A stretch of 64,000 nucleotides of DNA from Immersiella caudata (taxonomy: Eukaryota > Ascomycota > Sordariomycetes > Sordariales > Lasiosphaeriaceae): contig JAULSU010000001.1 in the NCBI GenBank assembly GCA_030512335.1, positions 434,001-498,000 on the forward strand, read 5' to 3'. The notes beneath the pieces are model-generated. The model saw only the letters and a list, made by a program, of their open reading frames with translations. It had not been told where the DNA came from and searched no databases. The translations under genes were made by a program, and so were the position numbers. This document shows, piece by piece, positions 1 through 10,894 of this stretch; positions within the stretch are counted from its first letter, which is position 1, and every line of letters starts with the position of its first letter.

Positions 1-1658
1 GCCGCCAGGGACTCGGGGCTGCGCAGGTCGGGCTTGGCGGTGGGATAACCGATGTTCTGCACCATGTTGTCGACCTTCTTCTTGGCACGCTCCTTTGCCT
101 CAGGGGACATCCACTTGAGAGTGCTGATGCGATCTTTGAATTCGGCACGGAGATCTGTTGCCAACTTGCTCGCAAACTCCCGGGCTGCGTCGGGGTATGA
201 GGCCGAGGAAAAGAAACGTCCGACAAGGAATCTAAGGGAGTCGTCCAAACGACCGACACACCATTTCTCACGGTCGTCCATTGACATGGAGGTCGATCCA
301 CTAGTGATGATATCCTTTCCTTCTGCAAAAGAATCAAGAGTCTTGTGAATGAAGTAACCCTGAATCACGGCCTTGGGGTGCGAGGCGAGGATTTGGGTCA
401 TGTTCGTAAAATATGATAGCGGAAGGAGGCCCATCTCCTTGTTTTCCGGATAATCAGAGGGCAGCAGGTACTTTAGAATCTTGTCAAGACCCAGGGTCGG
501 CGCTATGGTTCCGAGATCTTTTAGCGTTGCGTTAATTGAGTTCTGCGGATTCAAGTTAGCGGCGTGGTTCGAGAGACGTGGAGTTGCGCAGAAGCGGACG
601 TACCGATTCATCCTGCGGGGCTTGGGTGATGGCGTTGACAAGATCGATTTCCAGGCCTACGATACCCTCGGCGAGGCTGGCGGCCTCCTTGGCAGAGATG
701 TCTCTGGGGTAGTCGGGTGTCTGTGGTAAATGTCCGTCAGTTATTTCTCTTGAAGGTGTTTTCTGGGCAACGCAATGCCTCAGGCGCGCTCACGCTGCGC
801 TCACGCTGCGCTCAAGACATCCAACAAAGCCATGAATGGCCACATCAGGAGCCATATGGCGGAAAGGAGGGACCCACGAGGAAGACCTTTGCGATATCTT
901 GTGCGTATACTTTCATGGCCGCAGGGTCGTGATACATGGATAGGTTCTTATGATAAACAGGTTCGGGCGAAGTGATGACGACCCATTGGTCTTTCTACAA
1001 AAAGAGTCAGTACGTGTCGAACAGGGGGCGTGTCGATGTTGAAAGGGGGTGTGCCGATGCTGAAAAGGGGGTGTGCTTGGGTACTGTATGCAGGGCAGAA
1101 GACACAAGGAGGAAAGTTGCTCACTGGACGGTAGAAGTCCGTTCTGGCCACGAGCTTTGCAAGGCCGGTAATTCCGAGCTCATGAAGAAAGAAGGTAGCT
1201 TTGACGAACTGGTCGTGGTCTGCCGGGGTCATCTTTGCCTTGAGATCCCCCGTGAGCGGCCAGATGCTGTTGAAGTTGGCCACTAAGTCGACCAGTGGCT
1301 TGGTTCCTAGCGCGGTAATGGATTCCGTGTCAATGCATGCCTCGTAGCTTCGCTGAAGCATCCTGAAGTTGGCCTCGTCGACGGCATTGCTGGTCCATGT
1401 GCTCTTCCAGGGCGTGGCTTGGTAGTCGATGGCCTCCGAATAGTTCCCTTCCAACATGTTGCTGATGATGCGGACGTTGCGCAAACCGATCGAAGACAAC
1501 CTGTCCATGTTGGCGACGTGGCTGTCTTTGAAGTGGTGGCACACCATCTTGTCGAACTCGGTGCACGGGTCCATCTTGTCCCAATTCGGTGCTATCTGCC
1601 AAACCAAGTTGGATGCCGCTTGCATACATGCCGGCGTGAGGCAAAGAGAGTCAGCCAT
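1..1658 (-). CDS. M13 (neprilysin-like) metalloendopeptidase, 5' part; C-terminus lies outside the window
   Basis: Zinc metallopeptidase of family M13, which cleaves short peptides. Four exons can be read: 1658-1125, 994-878, 720-604 and 542-1, joined at GTGAGC, GTGGGT and GTACGT donors. The N-terminus has the family pattern of paired cysteines, CLTPAC followed by DPCTEFDKMVC. Later come a WCVGRLDDSL-type block and KWMSPEAKERAKKKVDNM, both typical of the long helical M13 domain. The HExxH zinc site belongs to the part beyond base 1, so catalysis cannot be checked. The ATG at 1658 is chosen because a TATA-like element sits at 1729-1740. An in-frame ATG at 1781 lies upstream of that element. 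No signal peptide or membrane anchor is seen before the first cysteine, as in several fungal homologues. The first intron (995-1124) holds imperfect tandem repeats. Family call is confident; the second donor is the least certain junction. Confidence 0.9.
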
Positions 1659-1728
1659 GTTGGGTGGTGCTGGTGGCGTACTGGACGTGGTGGCGAAAGT
1701 AGGATATCTTGAGACGAAGGGCGCTTGG

Positions 1729-1740
1729 TTATATCTTATA
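1729..1740 (-). promoter_or_regulatory. TATA-like element of the M13 gene
   Basis: On the minus strand the sequence reads TATAAGATATAA, about 70 bases upstream of the ATG at 1658. It supports that start over the in-frame ATG at 1781, which lies upstream of it. Confidence 0.4.
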
Positions 1741-1780
1741 TTGGGTTCTCTCCAGGCATCGTCCGTTCTCCAAAGGATCA

Positions 1781-3231
1781 TTAGACGAGTTCAGCTCCGA
1801 AGCCGTCGGTGTGCTGGGGCGCTTTGTTGTGCCGGGGGCTGCGACACTGCCCTGTGGGCCGGACCGAGCGCCGTTGAACTCAACCCTGCATGCCCGATTT
1901 GGGCAGTGGCGCAGGGAGCTCGCGGAACCCTCACCCCTGTGACGAACCGGAGAAGGTGTTGATGAAATGCGGAGAGGAAGTCAAAGGATTTCTCTATGCC
2001 CTTTATCCCACAAAGCAAGGCCTATTAAGAATGCAAGGAGGCATGGGCGACCTATGGTCAAGCGGGTGAGAAGGGTGTCAAACACATTTCCCACATCGCG
2101 TGGCCCTATGCTGGGAGACTCGTTGGGGGATCTCGTCCGCTTCTCGGGCGCGTGGTTCGTTGTTGTGCTGCCCGAGCCCCGGGGCCAACTCTGGCGGTTC
2201 GATGAGATTGGTGCCTGGCCTGCTGACTGCAGCAGGCTCACGGAACATTCCCTGGGATCCACCGGTTCCTTGGTCCCTGCAACTTGCACTCCTTTGACAG
2301 AATCCTCATTGGGAACGAGTAAAGAGTTTGAGCTGGTTGTTCCCAGGAACGAAGGAAGAGACGCCAACTTGGAGGGGACTAGCGACCGCCAGATCGGACC
2401 CGTTGATGGTTTTAGCGGGCCTGTAGGGTCCAGAAATGACGGGACTTGGAAAACATCAGCGGTCACCGCAGCGGCACCGCCTCAGAGACGGGACGATCCG
2501 CAGCGGTTGCCACAGCCAAAAGTTCTCTTTGAGCGTTGGCGTAATTAGGCACGTCGGGGACTTGACAGCGCTTGATTGATGCAGGCTAGTTCTTATGTTG
2601 GCGCAGATTCTTGGCTCTTCTGCTGAGGGCCTTGGCGTCAGCAATGCTTGTGTGGGGAGCGGCGTCATCCCCTGATTACCAGAATCCTCTGCAAATCCGC
2701 GCAGAACGGCCCGGTTACGAACTGCCGCTTTGGGCTAAATCGAGGCAGCCAAGCGCTCCTGTGTTCGGGGTTGATGAGGACCGGTTGCTCTCCAAAGTTT
2801 CCAGAAAATATAATCCAAATAGCATCCGAAAAGAAAGGATCGAGACTCCCTCCAGAGATCCTTGACCCCAGTCGCGTCGCATGGTCAAAACTGGCGCTCA
2901 CATGACTGGCGGGGCTGGTCCCAACGAACTTGCCCTGGTGCGCTCAGGGGGCCAAGTCGATGGCACCTTCCCCCGCAACGCGGTGGACGCGTTTAAGATT
3001 TGGCCGCCCGCTGGCTTCCAGACAGACCACTTGCACCATCACTGCCACATCCTTCTGCATCACAACTCAGACCAGGAGTTTGGTGTCCCAGGCCGTTGGC
3101 TCAAATATGTTCTACGAAGCGAATCGATAGCAGCACACAGAACACATGAAAATCCTCTCCAGCAGTCTGACAACGCTGCTGGAGTTCCCAGCCAGCACAG
3201 CATTCCTTCCCTCTTGACCCCACTCCACCCA
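1781..3231. other. Intergenic stretch, no recognised gene
   Basis: Short open frames of up to 193 codons occur on both strands, but none resembles a known family or shows convincing introns. The end nearest 1781 is the upstream region of the M13 gene, and the end nearest 3232 is the 3' flank of the HET-like gene. Confidence 0.5.
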
Positions 3232-6200
3232 TTACGTGTATTGTTTCCTTCGGACGTTGACCTCGGGCTTTCGGATACCGATGCGGAATCTGGGCACCCG
3301 GCTCATCCTGTCGAGCACCGTCGTATCCATGCGCACCACAGTCTCGCGGTAGAAGGTCTGCGTGGTGAAATCGTACGAGCATGCAATCGCACGCTGCATG
3401 CCTCCCTCGACAGCGCACAAGAAGAGGCAAGTCGGCGGCCTCACTGCTTCAAAGAGCGTCACTTCCATCGTGTATGTGTTGATCAGCGTAAAGATGCGCT
3501 TGGCCCCTGGCATTGCGACCTTGGCGAGGTTAACCTTTTCCTGCACATCAGGATCTCGCAGCGGATCGACCCCGACGCGTTCGCCTCTTTCGTTGAGGTA
3601 CGACCGACTGAGCGGCGAGCCGTTGGTCGACCAGCCCATCCTGCCGTATGCACACCCGAAGATGGCGCGCTCTGCTGTTGCCGGACTCATGTACCCCTCG
3701 ACGCCGAAAACCGCAGCCTCAACGCTGCGGAATTGCCCGCCCATGTGGCGCCGGATGAGCATCGGCATGCAGAAGAAGGTGGTGATGCTGATCAAAAGGA
3801 GGATGATGCCAGAGTAGAGACTTGACGGGTTGGTGATGAGATATCCGGAGCTGACACCGAAGCTGCTCGATGAGCTGTACCGGGACGACGCCGCAGAGGC
3901 CTGGATCAACGGCCGGACAACTGAGTCCAGCAGAATAGCACCGATAACGAGGATCCAGCCGTTGAACTGCAGCAAGAAGGCTGCAAAGAAGCGACGCCAC
4001 GAGAAGAGTCTGGTGAAGCCAACGGGACGGAACGACTTCCACCGAATGCTGGCACCGTACGCACCATCGAGCACGACGCTGTCATTATCGCAAACACCAG
4101 CCACCTGCACGTACGGCGCAACATCCCAAGCAGAGCAGCCGTATGCGTCCGCCATGTAGTGCCAAGCGGCCGTGTCTCCGCTGGGCGGGACCATGCAGAG
4201 ATACCTCTCCAGGAGCGCGTCGGAGTCGTTTGCGATGGATAATCTCGAGAACGCTTGAAAGGGAGTGTCGGTCCTGTCGACCTCGGGGCGCATCCGCAGC
4301 AATCCCATCAGCGCGTATGCTTGGTCGCCCGCAAGGTACTGCGTGGTCTCCCGTCGATACAAGCAGCGGAGACCCAACACAGCGAGCTCAAGCCGACTGA
4401 GGACGAGAGTACCGAGATAATGCTCTGTTAGCTGCCGGGCCTCGAGGGCATCCCCCCAGACCTGGGCTGCGAACTGGCTCTTGCTGATGATGAAAGGCTT
4501 CTTGCCCTCATATCCACGGGCGTGGACTATGACTTCCTCACCTGGGGATAGGAGAACCTCGGGGAATGTCCACATCCGCCGGCCCCATTGAACCAGGAGC
4601 TTGCTCACATCGGAGGAGCGCGTGGGGTTCCCACTCGGATCACCAACAGCAATGATCATCGCTTCAGCCCCGCGGAGGACATCAGCTATGCGGTATACCT
4701 GCATTCAGGTCAGAGTTAATGAGCCGATGGTGGGTTAACGAAACTCACATCAGATTCCAGCTCTTCAGGGCTTCTCATGCAGCTGCATGCTACCCAATAC
4801 GCAGGAATCCCTGCATCTCGAGCAGCGGCCTCGGCGATCTTGTGCAGCGCTCGAAGGTCGGAAGCATTCGAGTGACTGAAGTGCTCTGTCGAATAGGCGA
4901 CAAAGAGATATCGCGAGCTAGTCGCCCGGCCCGCCTTGGTCTCGGCGGCTTCCCACTCCTCAACCGTTTTGATGTCCACGCCAACACAATCGCCACGTTC
5001 TGGTTCCCGGAGGAAGCAGAGATGGCGAGGCTTCAGCGTGCGATACGCTTGGTTCGAGCTGGGAAGCGATCGGCCTCTTGTGTGTTCAAGCGGGTTGTTC
5101 CACACTTTGGCGTTGCCGTAGTATCTGAACAGAACCGGAGCGAAGTCTCCGCCATATCGCCACGTGGCAGGCCCTCGGATCCCTGAGAACGGCTGCGCAC
5201 ACTCGTCAGCACGGATCAGCAACCGGAAATCAGCTTTGTTGCCCTTACCACAAGCATCATCACCATCATGAAGCACAGCGACTGAAGCAGTTCTGTTGAG
5301 TATGAACCACAGTTCCTATTCCCTTGGGAATAGTCAATCACCCAGGACGCCAGCCGAACGCGGTATGGTGCCACTTTGCGGACATATGTTCTGCGCCAAG
5401 TGGTTTCGTTCTTTTTGGCCATTGCTGCCTGCCAAATGTCGTCGGTGCACGCCACCATCAGCGTGCGCAGCTTGCCATCGCTGCCGTGCAGGTACCGATC
5501 TGTCAACGGGTAGATTGTCTCTCTTCGGGCATGATCTCGATGGTAGTACACGGTCTCTGTTCCCGATGTCGACGCTGGGACGTACTCCCATCGGGGTTTG
5601 AGGTAGTGGTGTGGGCGCTTGGCGCGGCAGGGGAGGCCGGTACAGCAGCAGCTCAGGCCACCCATGAGATGCGCTGGGACTTCGCGCTCTTCTTTCTACA
5701 AGAGGTCAGCATGCTGGATACGAATGGTACAGGATGGCGAAGAGCGAGGAGGGTGGACGTACGCTGTAATCTTCAGGCATCAGCTTGTAGGTCGTCGGAG
5801 TCGGGACGGTCTGGCCCGCGAACGGAGCGGTAGAATGAGCGGCGGAGACTGTTGTCTAGCGCGATGTCAGTTTGGTCTTCTCCCTTCTCTCGCGGATGGA
5901 ATGGGGCGGCATACTTTCGATGACTCGGCAAACGACCGGACGCTTCGACTCGCTGAAAGATGCATTGGCGCATATTGGTTTGCATCTGGGGTCGGCGGAA
6001 GGGGGGGCTTCTGATAGCCAAGAGGCGTCAGAGGGATGTCAAACTGTCCCTGACCACTTGTTGGCGCCTTGAAATGGGCAGCAAGTGTTCTTGGAGAATT
6101 GACAGCAGTTGCGGTGGTCGAGATCGACGGCGAGCGGGAGGCCGAAGCGTACAGCGGAGGGGCAGAAGAGTATCCCGGACCCGATGTGCCTGGAGCCGCC

Positions 6201-6621
6201 GGAGCCGAAGTGAACGATCTCGGCGGTGAAGAGGAGGTTGGAGGGAAGGGTGCAGAGAAGGATCTCAGGCCCGCGCTCTGGTCCTGACTCGCGCGAGACG
6301 TGTGCGAGGACAGGGACATGGTCGTTGCGGTGGATATTTCGCCAGCTCCGTCGATAGAGTCGGGAGTAAAGTCGCCCCCGTGCTTGGGAAATGTCTGCGC
6401 TTTGGCGGGAAGATCGGGAATGAAGTCTCCGCCATGCTTCGGGAGGGTTTGCGCCTTGCCGGTTGGCTCGGGGGTGAAGTCCCCGCCGTGTCGTTGCGCA
6501 GCCGCGAGCCGGGCCTGGGCAGCGGCCTGCATCAACTAGGTGAGCAAAGGTCAGGGCGGAAGAAAGCGGGGATGGGACTTACCCGTGTCGAAACGCCGTT
6601 TTGATGCTCTCTGACTGGCAT
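3232..6621 (-). CDS. HET-like protein with N-terminal HGGDF repeats and two C-terminal membrane segments
   Basis: HET domains act in fungal non-self recognition, where they trigger cell death; whether this divergent copy does so is unknown. Six exons give about 1033 residues: 6621-6583, 6526-5915, 5855-5763, 5695-5249, 5192-4749 and 4698-3232. All junctions keep frame. The start is the ATG at 6621, followed by a 39-base first exon. Residues about 25-70 carry three 18-residue repeats centred on HGGDFTP, and the next 150 residues are Ser/Pro-rich and probably disordered. HET-like blocks are YLFVAYSTEHF, AYWVACSCM, YRIADVLRGAEAMIIAVG and GRRMWTFPEVLLSPGEEV, the last matching the R-x-W-T-x-Q-E-x-x-L-S block of the family with P for Q. 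Two hydrophobic helices follow (around FNGWILVIGAILLDSV and SGIILLLISITTFFC). The acceptor of exon 2 may be 6 bases further upstream, also in frame. A GGDFAP motif recurs in exon 5 (WRYGGDFAP). Confidence 0.8.
6364..6513 (-). repeat. Three imperfect 54-base tandem repeats inside the HET-like gene
   Basis: They encode HGGDFTPEPTGKAQTLPK, HGGDFIPDLPAKAQTFPK and a shorter HGGDFTPDSIDG. The repeat period is 18 residues and the HGGDF core is unchanged in all three. Confidence 0.8.
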
Positions 6622-7198
6622 TTTCCTCGTGCCGAAGTCTTCTGGTGTCAGTCTCCGAACACTGAAGAGAACGATGCCGGACTGTTGCTTGGCTGCGGAG
6701 TTATAAGCTTCTTATCACACAGCATCGCATCTCTCGGCGCCTGTTGAGCTGGAAATAAAACAGGGGTTTCCGGCATGCTGGGTTGAGCGGCGCAAGGCTG
6801 TCACCAAAAATTCACCTTCACCCCGTGGCTTGCATCAACACATTGGCGATTGCATGAGAATATTGGGGGGTTGCCATGCTTTTTAGGTGTGGCTGCGGAG
6901 AAGTCCGCTGTGATATTGGTCGAATGGGGGTCTTGACCCAGGGGGTGGCGGCACAGCGAGCGGCAGTGGTGGTGCATGACACCATCTTTTTCCAGAGCCT
7001 CGCCCCAACCGGGAACTGGAGGGTCGCACCGCATTCAGCCCCAGCGCGCGCACGATGTTCGGAGATGAGTTGCAGCATGAAAAAGGTTTCGGTGTCGTTG
7101 CGGCTCTGCGCTCTCGATTTTTAGAAACAGGGGGCTGAGTCGCGTCGCTGAGTTCTCCTTCTCTCTCTCACTGTGACACCAAAAACAACTTGGCCGAG
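6622..7198. promoter_or_regulatory. Divergent promoter region between the HET-like and CorA-like genes
   Basis: These 577 bases separate two genes transcribed away from each other. A pyrimidine-rich stretch (TTCTCCTTCTCTCTCTCAC) lies at about 7153-7171, just before the ATG at 7199, as in many fungal promoters. No further element is recognised. Confidence 0.4.
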
Positions 7199-8807
7199 AT
7201 GTCGTGGGCAGAAGACAATGACCCGACTTGGGAATTTGCCTCCCAGGCGGATAGGAACTTCAACGCAACAGCGCCTTTTCAACTCGAGATATGGGAGAAC
7301 ACGCCCGGTAGGCTCTTTTCCTCTGTGCAGATGTCCACCTGGATAACACGTGAAAGGCGAACCCGATGGGGCATGGAAGCCAAAAATAGGAGTTCCCAAT
7401 TATCTCGCGAATCGGCCGAGCGGTTTGCGCGTCATGTATGTTCCTCCATCTCATTGTCCAAACTTCCAACTCAAGGTATTCTACACTCTCAACATTCCGT
7501 TTGACCGAGGCGAAGGGAATCAACATCTTTCGGCGCGTTTGCATGCAAGAATGGTTTCGCTTTGTCAAACGCTCTCGCATCGAGCTGTGAAAACAGGGAT
7601 CTGACCTTTGTACAGACTGGCCCCACTTGACCTTCCGCAGAGCAGCACCAAGGCCGACTTCTTGACGCTCTTTAAGGCCATTGGAATTCCTCAGTCCTTC
7701 GTCAGGGAAAGGCTTCAGTCGGTGAGCTACAGCTTCGGGGCCACCGGTGACCGAGACAAGCACTGCGCCTGGTTTCATTTCCTGTGCAAGCACATCGAGA
7801 TCGCTGAGCACACGCCTACAGTTGTTCAGAAGGGGCCTTCTTACGGTTTCGATGAAACGCTCTCGACGCATCAAGCGGATTATCGGTGGCGGCGCTCGGG
7901 GTTCTTTCTGTCTGCCGACAGCAACCAGCGATCTGCGACACTCTGCTGCTTCGGAGCACGAGGCAAGGTGGAGGAGAGATTGAAGAGGTTTCTTAATGGT
8001 CCAGCATGGATACGGGCGCTGGATGTCCCGTATATCCTCCTGGATGTGGTTGTCGATGGTCTCTACCAAGAGGTAGACGACAATGTCTGGAACATGAATA
8101 CAGTGTTTGGCGCATTGGAGCACGTGAGTTGGCCATCTCTCCTAAGAGCGATTTCGGGTGCTGACAAGCGGAAGCGGCTTTTGGTAGCGTCCACCGCTAA
8201 GGAACGAGCTTCGGATTCCAAGAGGGTCACATTCGCGGAGCTGCACAACGTCGCGAAACACATCACCCATCTGCGTGAGGCAGTGGAATCATGTCTGCTT
8301 CTCACAGAGAGCCTGTTTCACAGCACCAAGGAGTCGCCATGGTCCCAAGGACAACTGTATTCGCAGCCTGCCAGGGCTGGCCAAACCCTCCAAGAACTTC
8401 GCGATCTGCTGCTGTACCGCCAGTCCTTATTTCGATCAACCAAGCTCCGCCTGGAAAGTTTGAACCAGCGGGTCTCAAACTCAATCGCACTATCGTTCAA
8501 TCTCCTTACTGTTTCCGACTCCAACATCCTGATTCAGCATTCCAGTGTGATGAAGATCATGGCTGCCATCACCATCATCTTCCTGCCCACCACTGCTGTA
8601 GCCGCGATTATGGGAAGCGACTTGTTCGAATCAAGCTTTGAGAACGAGAGTTGGACGGTCAGACCAACTCCGCTGTTCATGTGGTTGTGGGCGGTAGCTC
8701 TTCCGCTTACGCTTGTTGTCTTGTTCTGCGCTGCTATCTGGCATTGGAAGACTCATAGGGTTGATGAGAAGGATAGGGGGTTGGTACGGCGGATTACAGG
8801 ACTCTAG
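7199..8807 (+). CDS. CorA-like divalent-cation transporter family membrane protein
   Basis: Three exons, 7199-7307, 7357-7435 and 7616-8807, give 459 residues. The ATG at 7199 begins MSWAEDNDPTWEF. The family is recognised from the cytosolic block LDLPQSSTKADFLTLF followed by IPQSFVRERLQSVSYSFG, the long helical region, and two C-terminal membrane segments (MKIMAAITIIFLPTTAVAAI and FMWLWAVALPLTLVVLFCA), the CorA layout. CorA proteins carry Mg2+ through a pentamer whose pore loop has a Gly-Met-Asn motif. Here that loop reads MGSDLFES, so the motif is absent and Mg2+ transport is doubtful. Many fungal CorA-like proteins have such altered loops and no known substrate. Both introns rest on frame: exon 1 ends in phase 1, and the second donor GTATGT is consensus. 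An intron with an AAAG acceptor at 7356 is needed to skip an in-frame TAA. Confidence 0.8.
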
Positions 8808-9430
8808 GGGGACTGGCTTGGTGGCAATTAGACTGGCAGTGGCGAACTGTTGAGGTTCTCCCACAATCAACCTTTATTGCCCAAATCATCATGGGCTTGT
8901 CATCGTGCCTCCAAGAATCGTTTTCGTTTGCAACGGACAGCCTACCCTGCGAGCTTCGGGACTCGGGCGGAACGTAGGCCCGTATTACAAACATGTGCTT
9001 CGTAACCCATACCCAGCTTAGGCAAGACAAGAATACAAGTGTAACTTGGCATTGCTCGTAGTGTTCCCGCCCAAACGAAGAGGGGGTTTTTCACGAAACG
9101 TTTCGAGTGAATTATGAAGTGGCTTCCGGCACGCGCATACGATAATGCGATTCATGTGGTGTTTAGTAATCCGATTAGAATATATGGGGATCAGCTCATG
9201 AATGGATGCGCGATGGTGCTAGATCTGTTTAGGGATGTAGTTGCGGAGTGTAGGAAGCTGGGGGGGAATATGGCGGTGGCGCTGTGTGTAAGGGAGAGGT
9301 TGGAAGTGGCGGGGGCGGGTTGAGGTAAAAGAGGGCAAGGAGGTCGGGGTTGTATTCGGGGGTTATTTGGGGGGGTGTAACTGAGAGTGTTTGGGAGGTT
9401 GCTTGGATGGGGAAGCAAAAAGAAAGTGTG
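8808..9430. other. Intergenic stretch, no recognised gene
   Basis: It lies between the CorA-like stop and tRNA-Glu. Only short low-complexity open frames are present, and no family is recognised. Confidence 0.5.
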
Positions 9431-9518
9431 TTCCCCCACCGGGGTTTGAACCCGGGTCTTCAGAGACGTTCAGTGAGCACTGAAAATCTGATATGCTAAA
9501 CCACTACACTATAGGGGA
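9431..9518 (-). tRNA. tRNA-Glu (anticodon UUC) with a 15-base intron
   Basis: The minus strand folds as a tRNA. The acceptor arm TCCCCTA pairs with TGGGGGA and is followed by discriminator A. The D arm begins TAGTGTAGTGG. The anticodon stem is TCAGA/TCTGA, and the loop T-T-TTC-A gives anticodon UUC. The T arm is CCGGG-TTCAAAC-CCCGG. A 15-base insert beginning GTGCTCACTG lies one base after the anticodon, the standard position for nuclear tRNA introns. Without it the tRNA is 73 nt with no encoded CCA, as expected for a eukaryotic nuclear gene. Confidence 0.93.
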
Positions 9519-9674
9519 TTGCTTGATAGTTTGGATTGAGCATAAACAAACTTTTGTGATGCCGTGTTGGCTGAGTTTGCTAAGGATTCTTGCCAAGTGG
9601 AGACCCCCTCCGGAGGCGCTCCGTGCCAAGATCGGTGTCCGTCCCCGAAGTGGGTCCTAACCCCGGGGCCCCTG

Positions 9675-10268
9675 TCAGACCTCCCCACAAACCCCCACTA
9701 AACACTCCGTCCTCCCCTCCTGCACCACCGCCAACGGGCTCATTTCCTCCCTCAACCAAGTACTACAAACCCCGCTCCCTCCACAGACAATCCTTAAATT
9801 CTCACCCAGCACAAACCCCGCCGTCCCAACAAACGTCTTCCTTACTATCCCCTCATTCAACATCATGCTCTCCTCCAACTCGAACCTTAACCTGAAATCT
9901 CTCGTCGCCGACGGCCCGTCGCCAGTCCCATTCCCCTTTTGCATCACCACGCTCCATCTCCCTGCGTTGAAGTTGTCTGACTGGCAGGGGATGTTCTTGT
10001 CAAAGGGGGATTCGGAGATATAGGAATTCCATTTTGTGGTGCAGGTTGCGTTGGAGGGAGGGAAGGAGGTTTCAGAGCTGTAGTGGGTTTTGCCGAGGGG
10101 GATGGTGTTGGGGTCGGTGATGGTTACGGTGAGGGAGGAGTAGGGGGGGTTGCCGGAGCGACCGGAGGGGGTGAAGGTGGAGAGGGCGGTTATTTTCCAG
10201 GGGAGGAGGGAAGGGGCTGCTAGGATGGTGAAGGGGAGGACAGAGAGAAGGATGGTGGTGAGATGCAT
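9675..10268 (-). CDS. Small secreted protein with six cysteines, function unknown
   Basis: Single-exon gene of 197 residues. Residues 1-18 (MHLTTILLSVLPFTILAA) form a clear signal peptide with cleavage near AAPS. The mature protein has six cysteines, three of them in the last 45 residues as VCGGSGVC and TECLVGVC, and sites of the NxT/S type (NATC, NGTG). The size, secretion and cysteine pattern fit fungal secreted proteins of the AA1-like or effector-candidate type, but no catalytic motif is seen and this assignment is only a suggestion. A TATAAA box lies on the same strand at about 10366-10371, roughly 100 bases before the ATG. The coding strand is C-rich at the start and G-rich at the end, a pattern shared with several genes in this window. 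Confidence 0.7.
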   Translation of the reverse strand: MHLTTILLSVLPFTILAAPSLLPWKITALSTFTPSGRSGNPPYSSLTVTITDPNTIPLGKTHYSSETSFPPSNATCTTKWNSYISESPFDKNIPCQSDNFNAGRWSVVMQKGNGTGDGPSATRDFRLRFELEESMMLNEGIVRKTFVGTAGFVLGENLRIVCGGSGVCSTWLREEMSPLAVVQEGRTECLVGVCGEV

Positions 10269-10894
10269 TTTTAAGGGCGAGGTGAGGATGGGATTTTGGA
10301 GAGTGAACGCGGTTGTGGGCGAGAAGAGCGAGTTTGAGTATTCTAAAGTTTATGGGTTTAAGGAGTTTATAGAATAGTTTTAGCGCGGATTAAACGTTGC
10401 ACGTTGCAGGTTGGTCTGCTGTAACATGCCAATTCAGCGCTCTTCCCACTTATGAATGGAAAGGAAACCCGGCTGATATTAAGTCGGCGGCTATAACACC
10501 AGAATGGCACAGCTTTTGGTCGCTTCAGTGATGACCCCAAATGAAGTGACCTAACACATTGAATTTAGCTCCCGCCAAATTTAGCCGGGCATGCAACAGA
10601 GGAACGGTTTTGTTATCTTTGTGGTCCTATAAATTTCGCGTAACTAAAAGAGTGGCCACCTCAGGCAGCCAGCAAGCAGTCGTCTTCTCGACAACTAGGC
10701 GCCGCGAAAGGGGGCAAGGAAGGGTCAAGGTGGCATTCATCACCAATATGGAGAGTGATCCAGGAGATAATGAAGAAATCTGCTTCCACTTCAGCCGATG
10801 TTCACCTCTAAAACAACAGAATGCATTGTAGTATCCACGGCACTCTTCCAGTAAATTAAACGCTGACCTGTCTCCCAACTATACCTAACTACTC
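10269..10894. other. Intergenic stretch carrying the secreted-protein promoter
   Basis: The end near 10269 holds the TATAAA box of the secreted-protein gene on the minus strand. The rest is the 3' flank of the class III PLP enzyme. No further gene is recognised. Confidence 0.5.

Noticed and set aside
1967..2548. Open frame of 193 codons on plus and its minus-strand shadow
   Set aside because: No domain, signal peptide or splice support, and composition fits GC-rich non-coding sequence.
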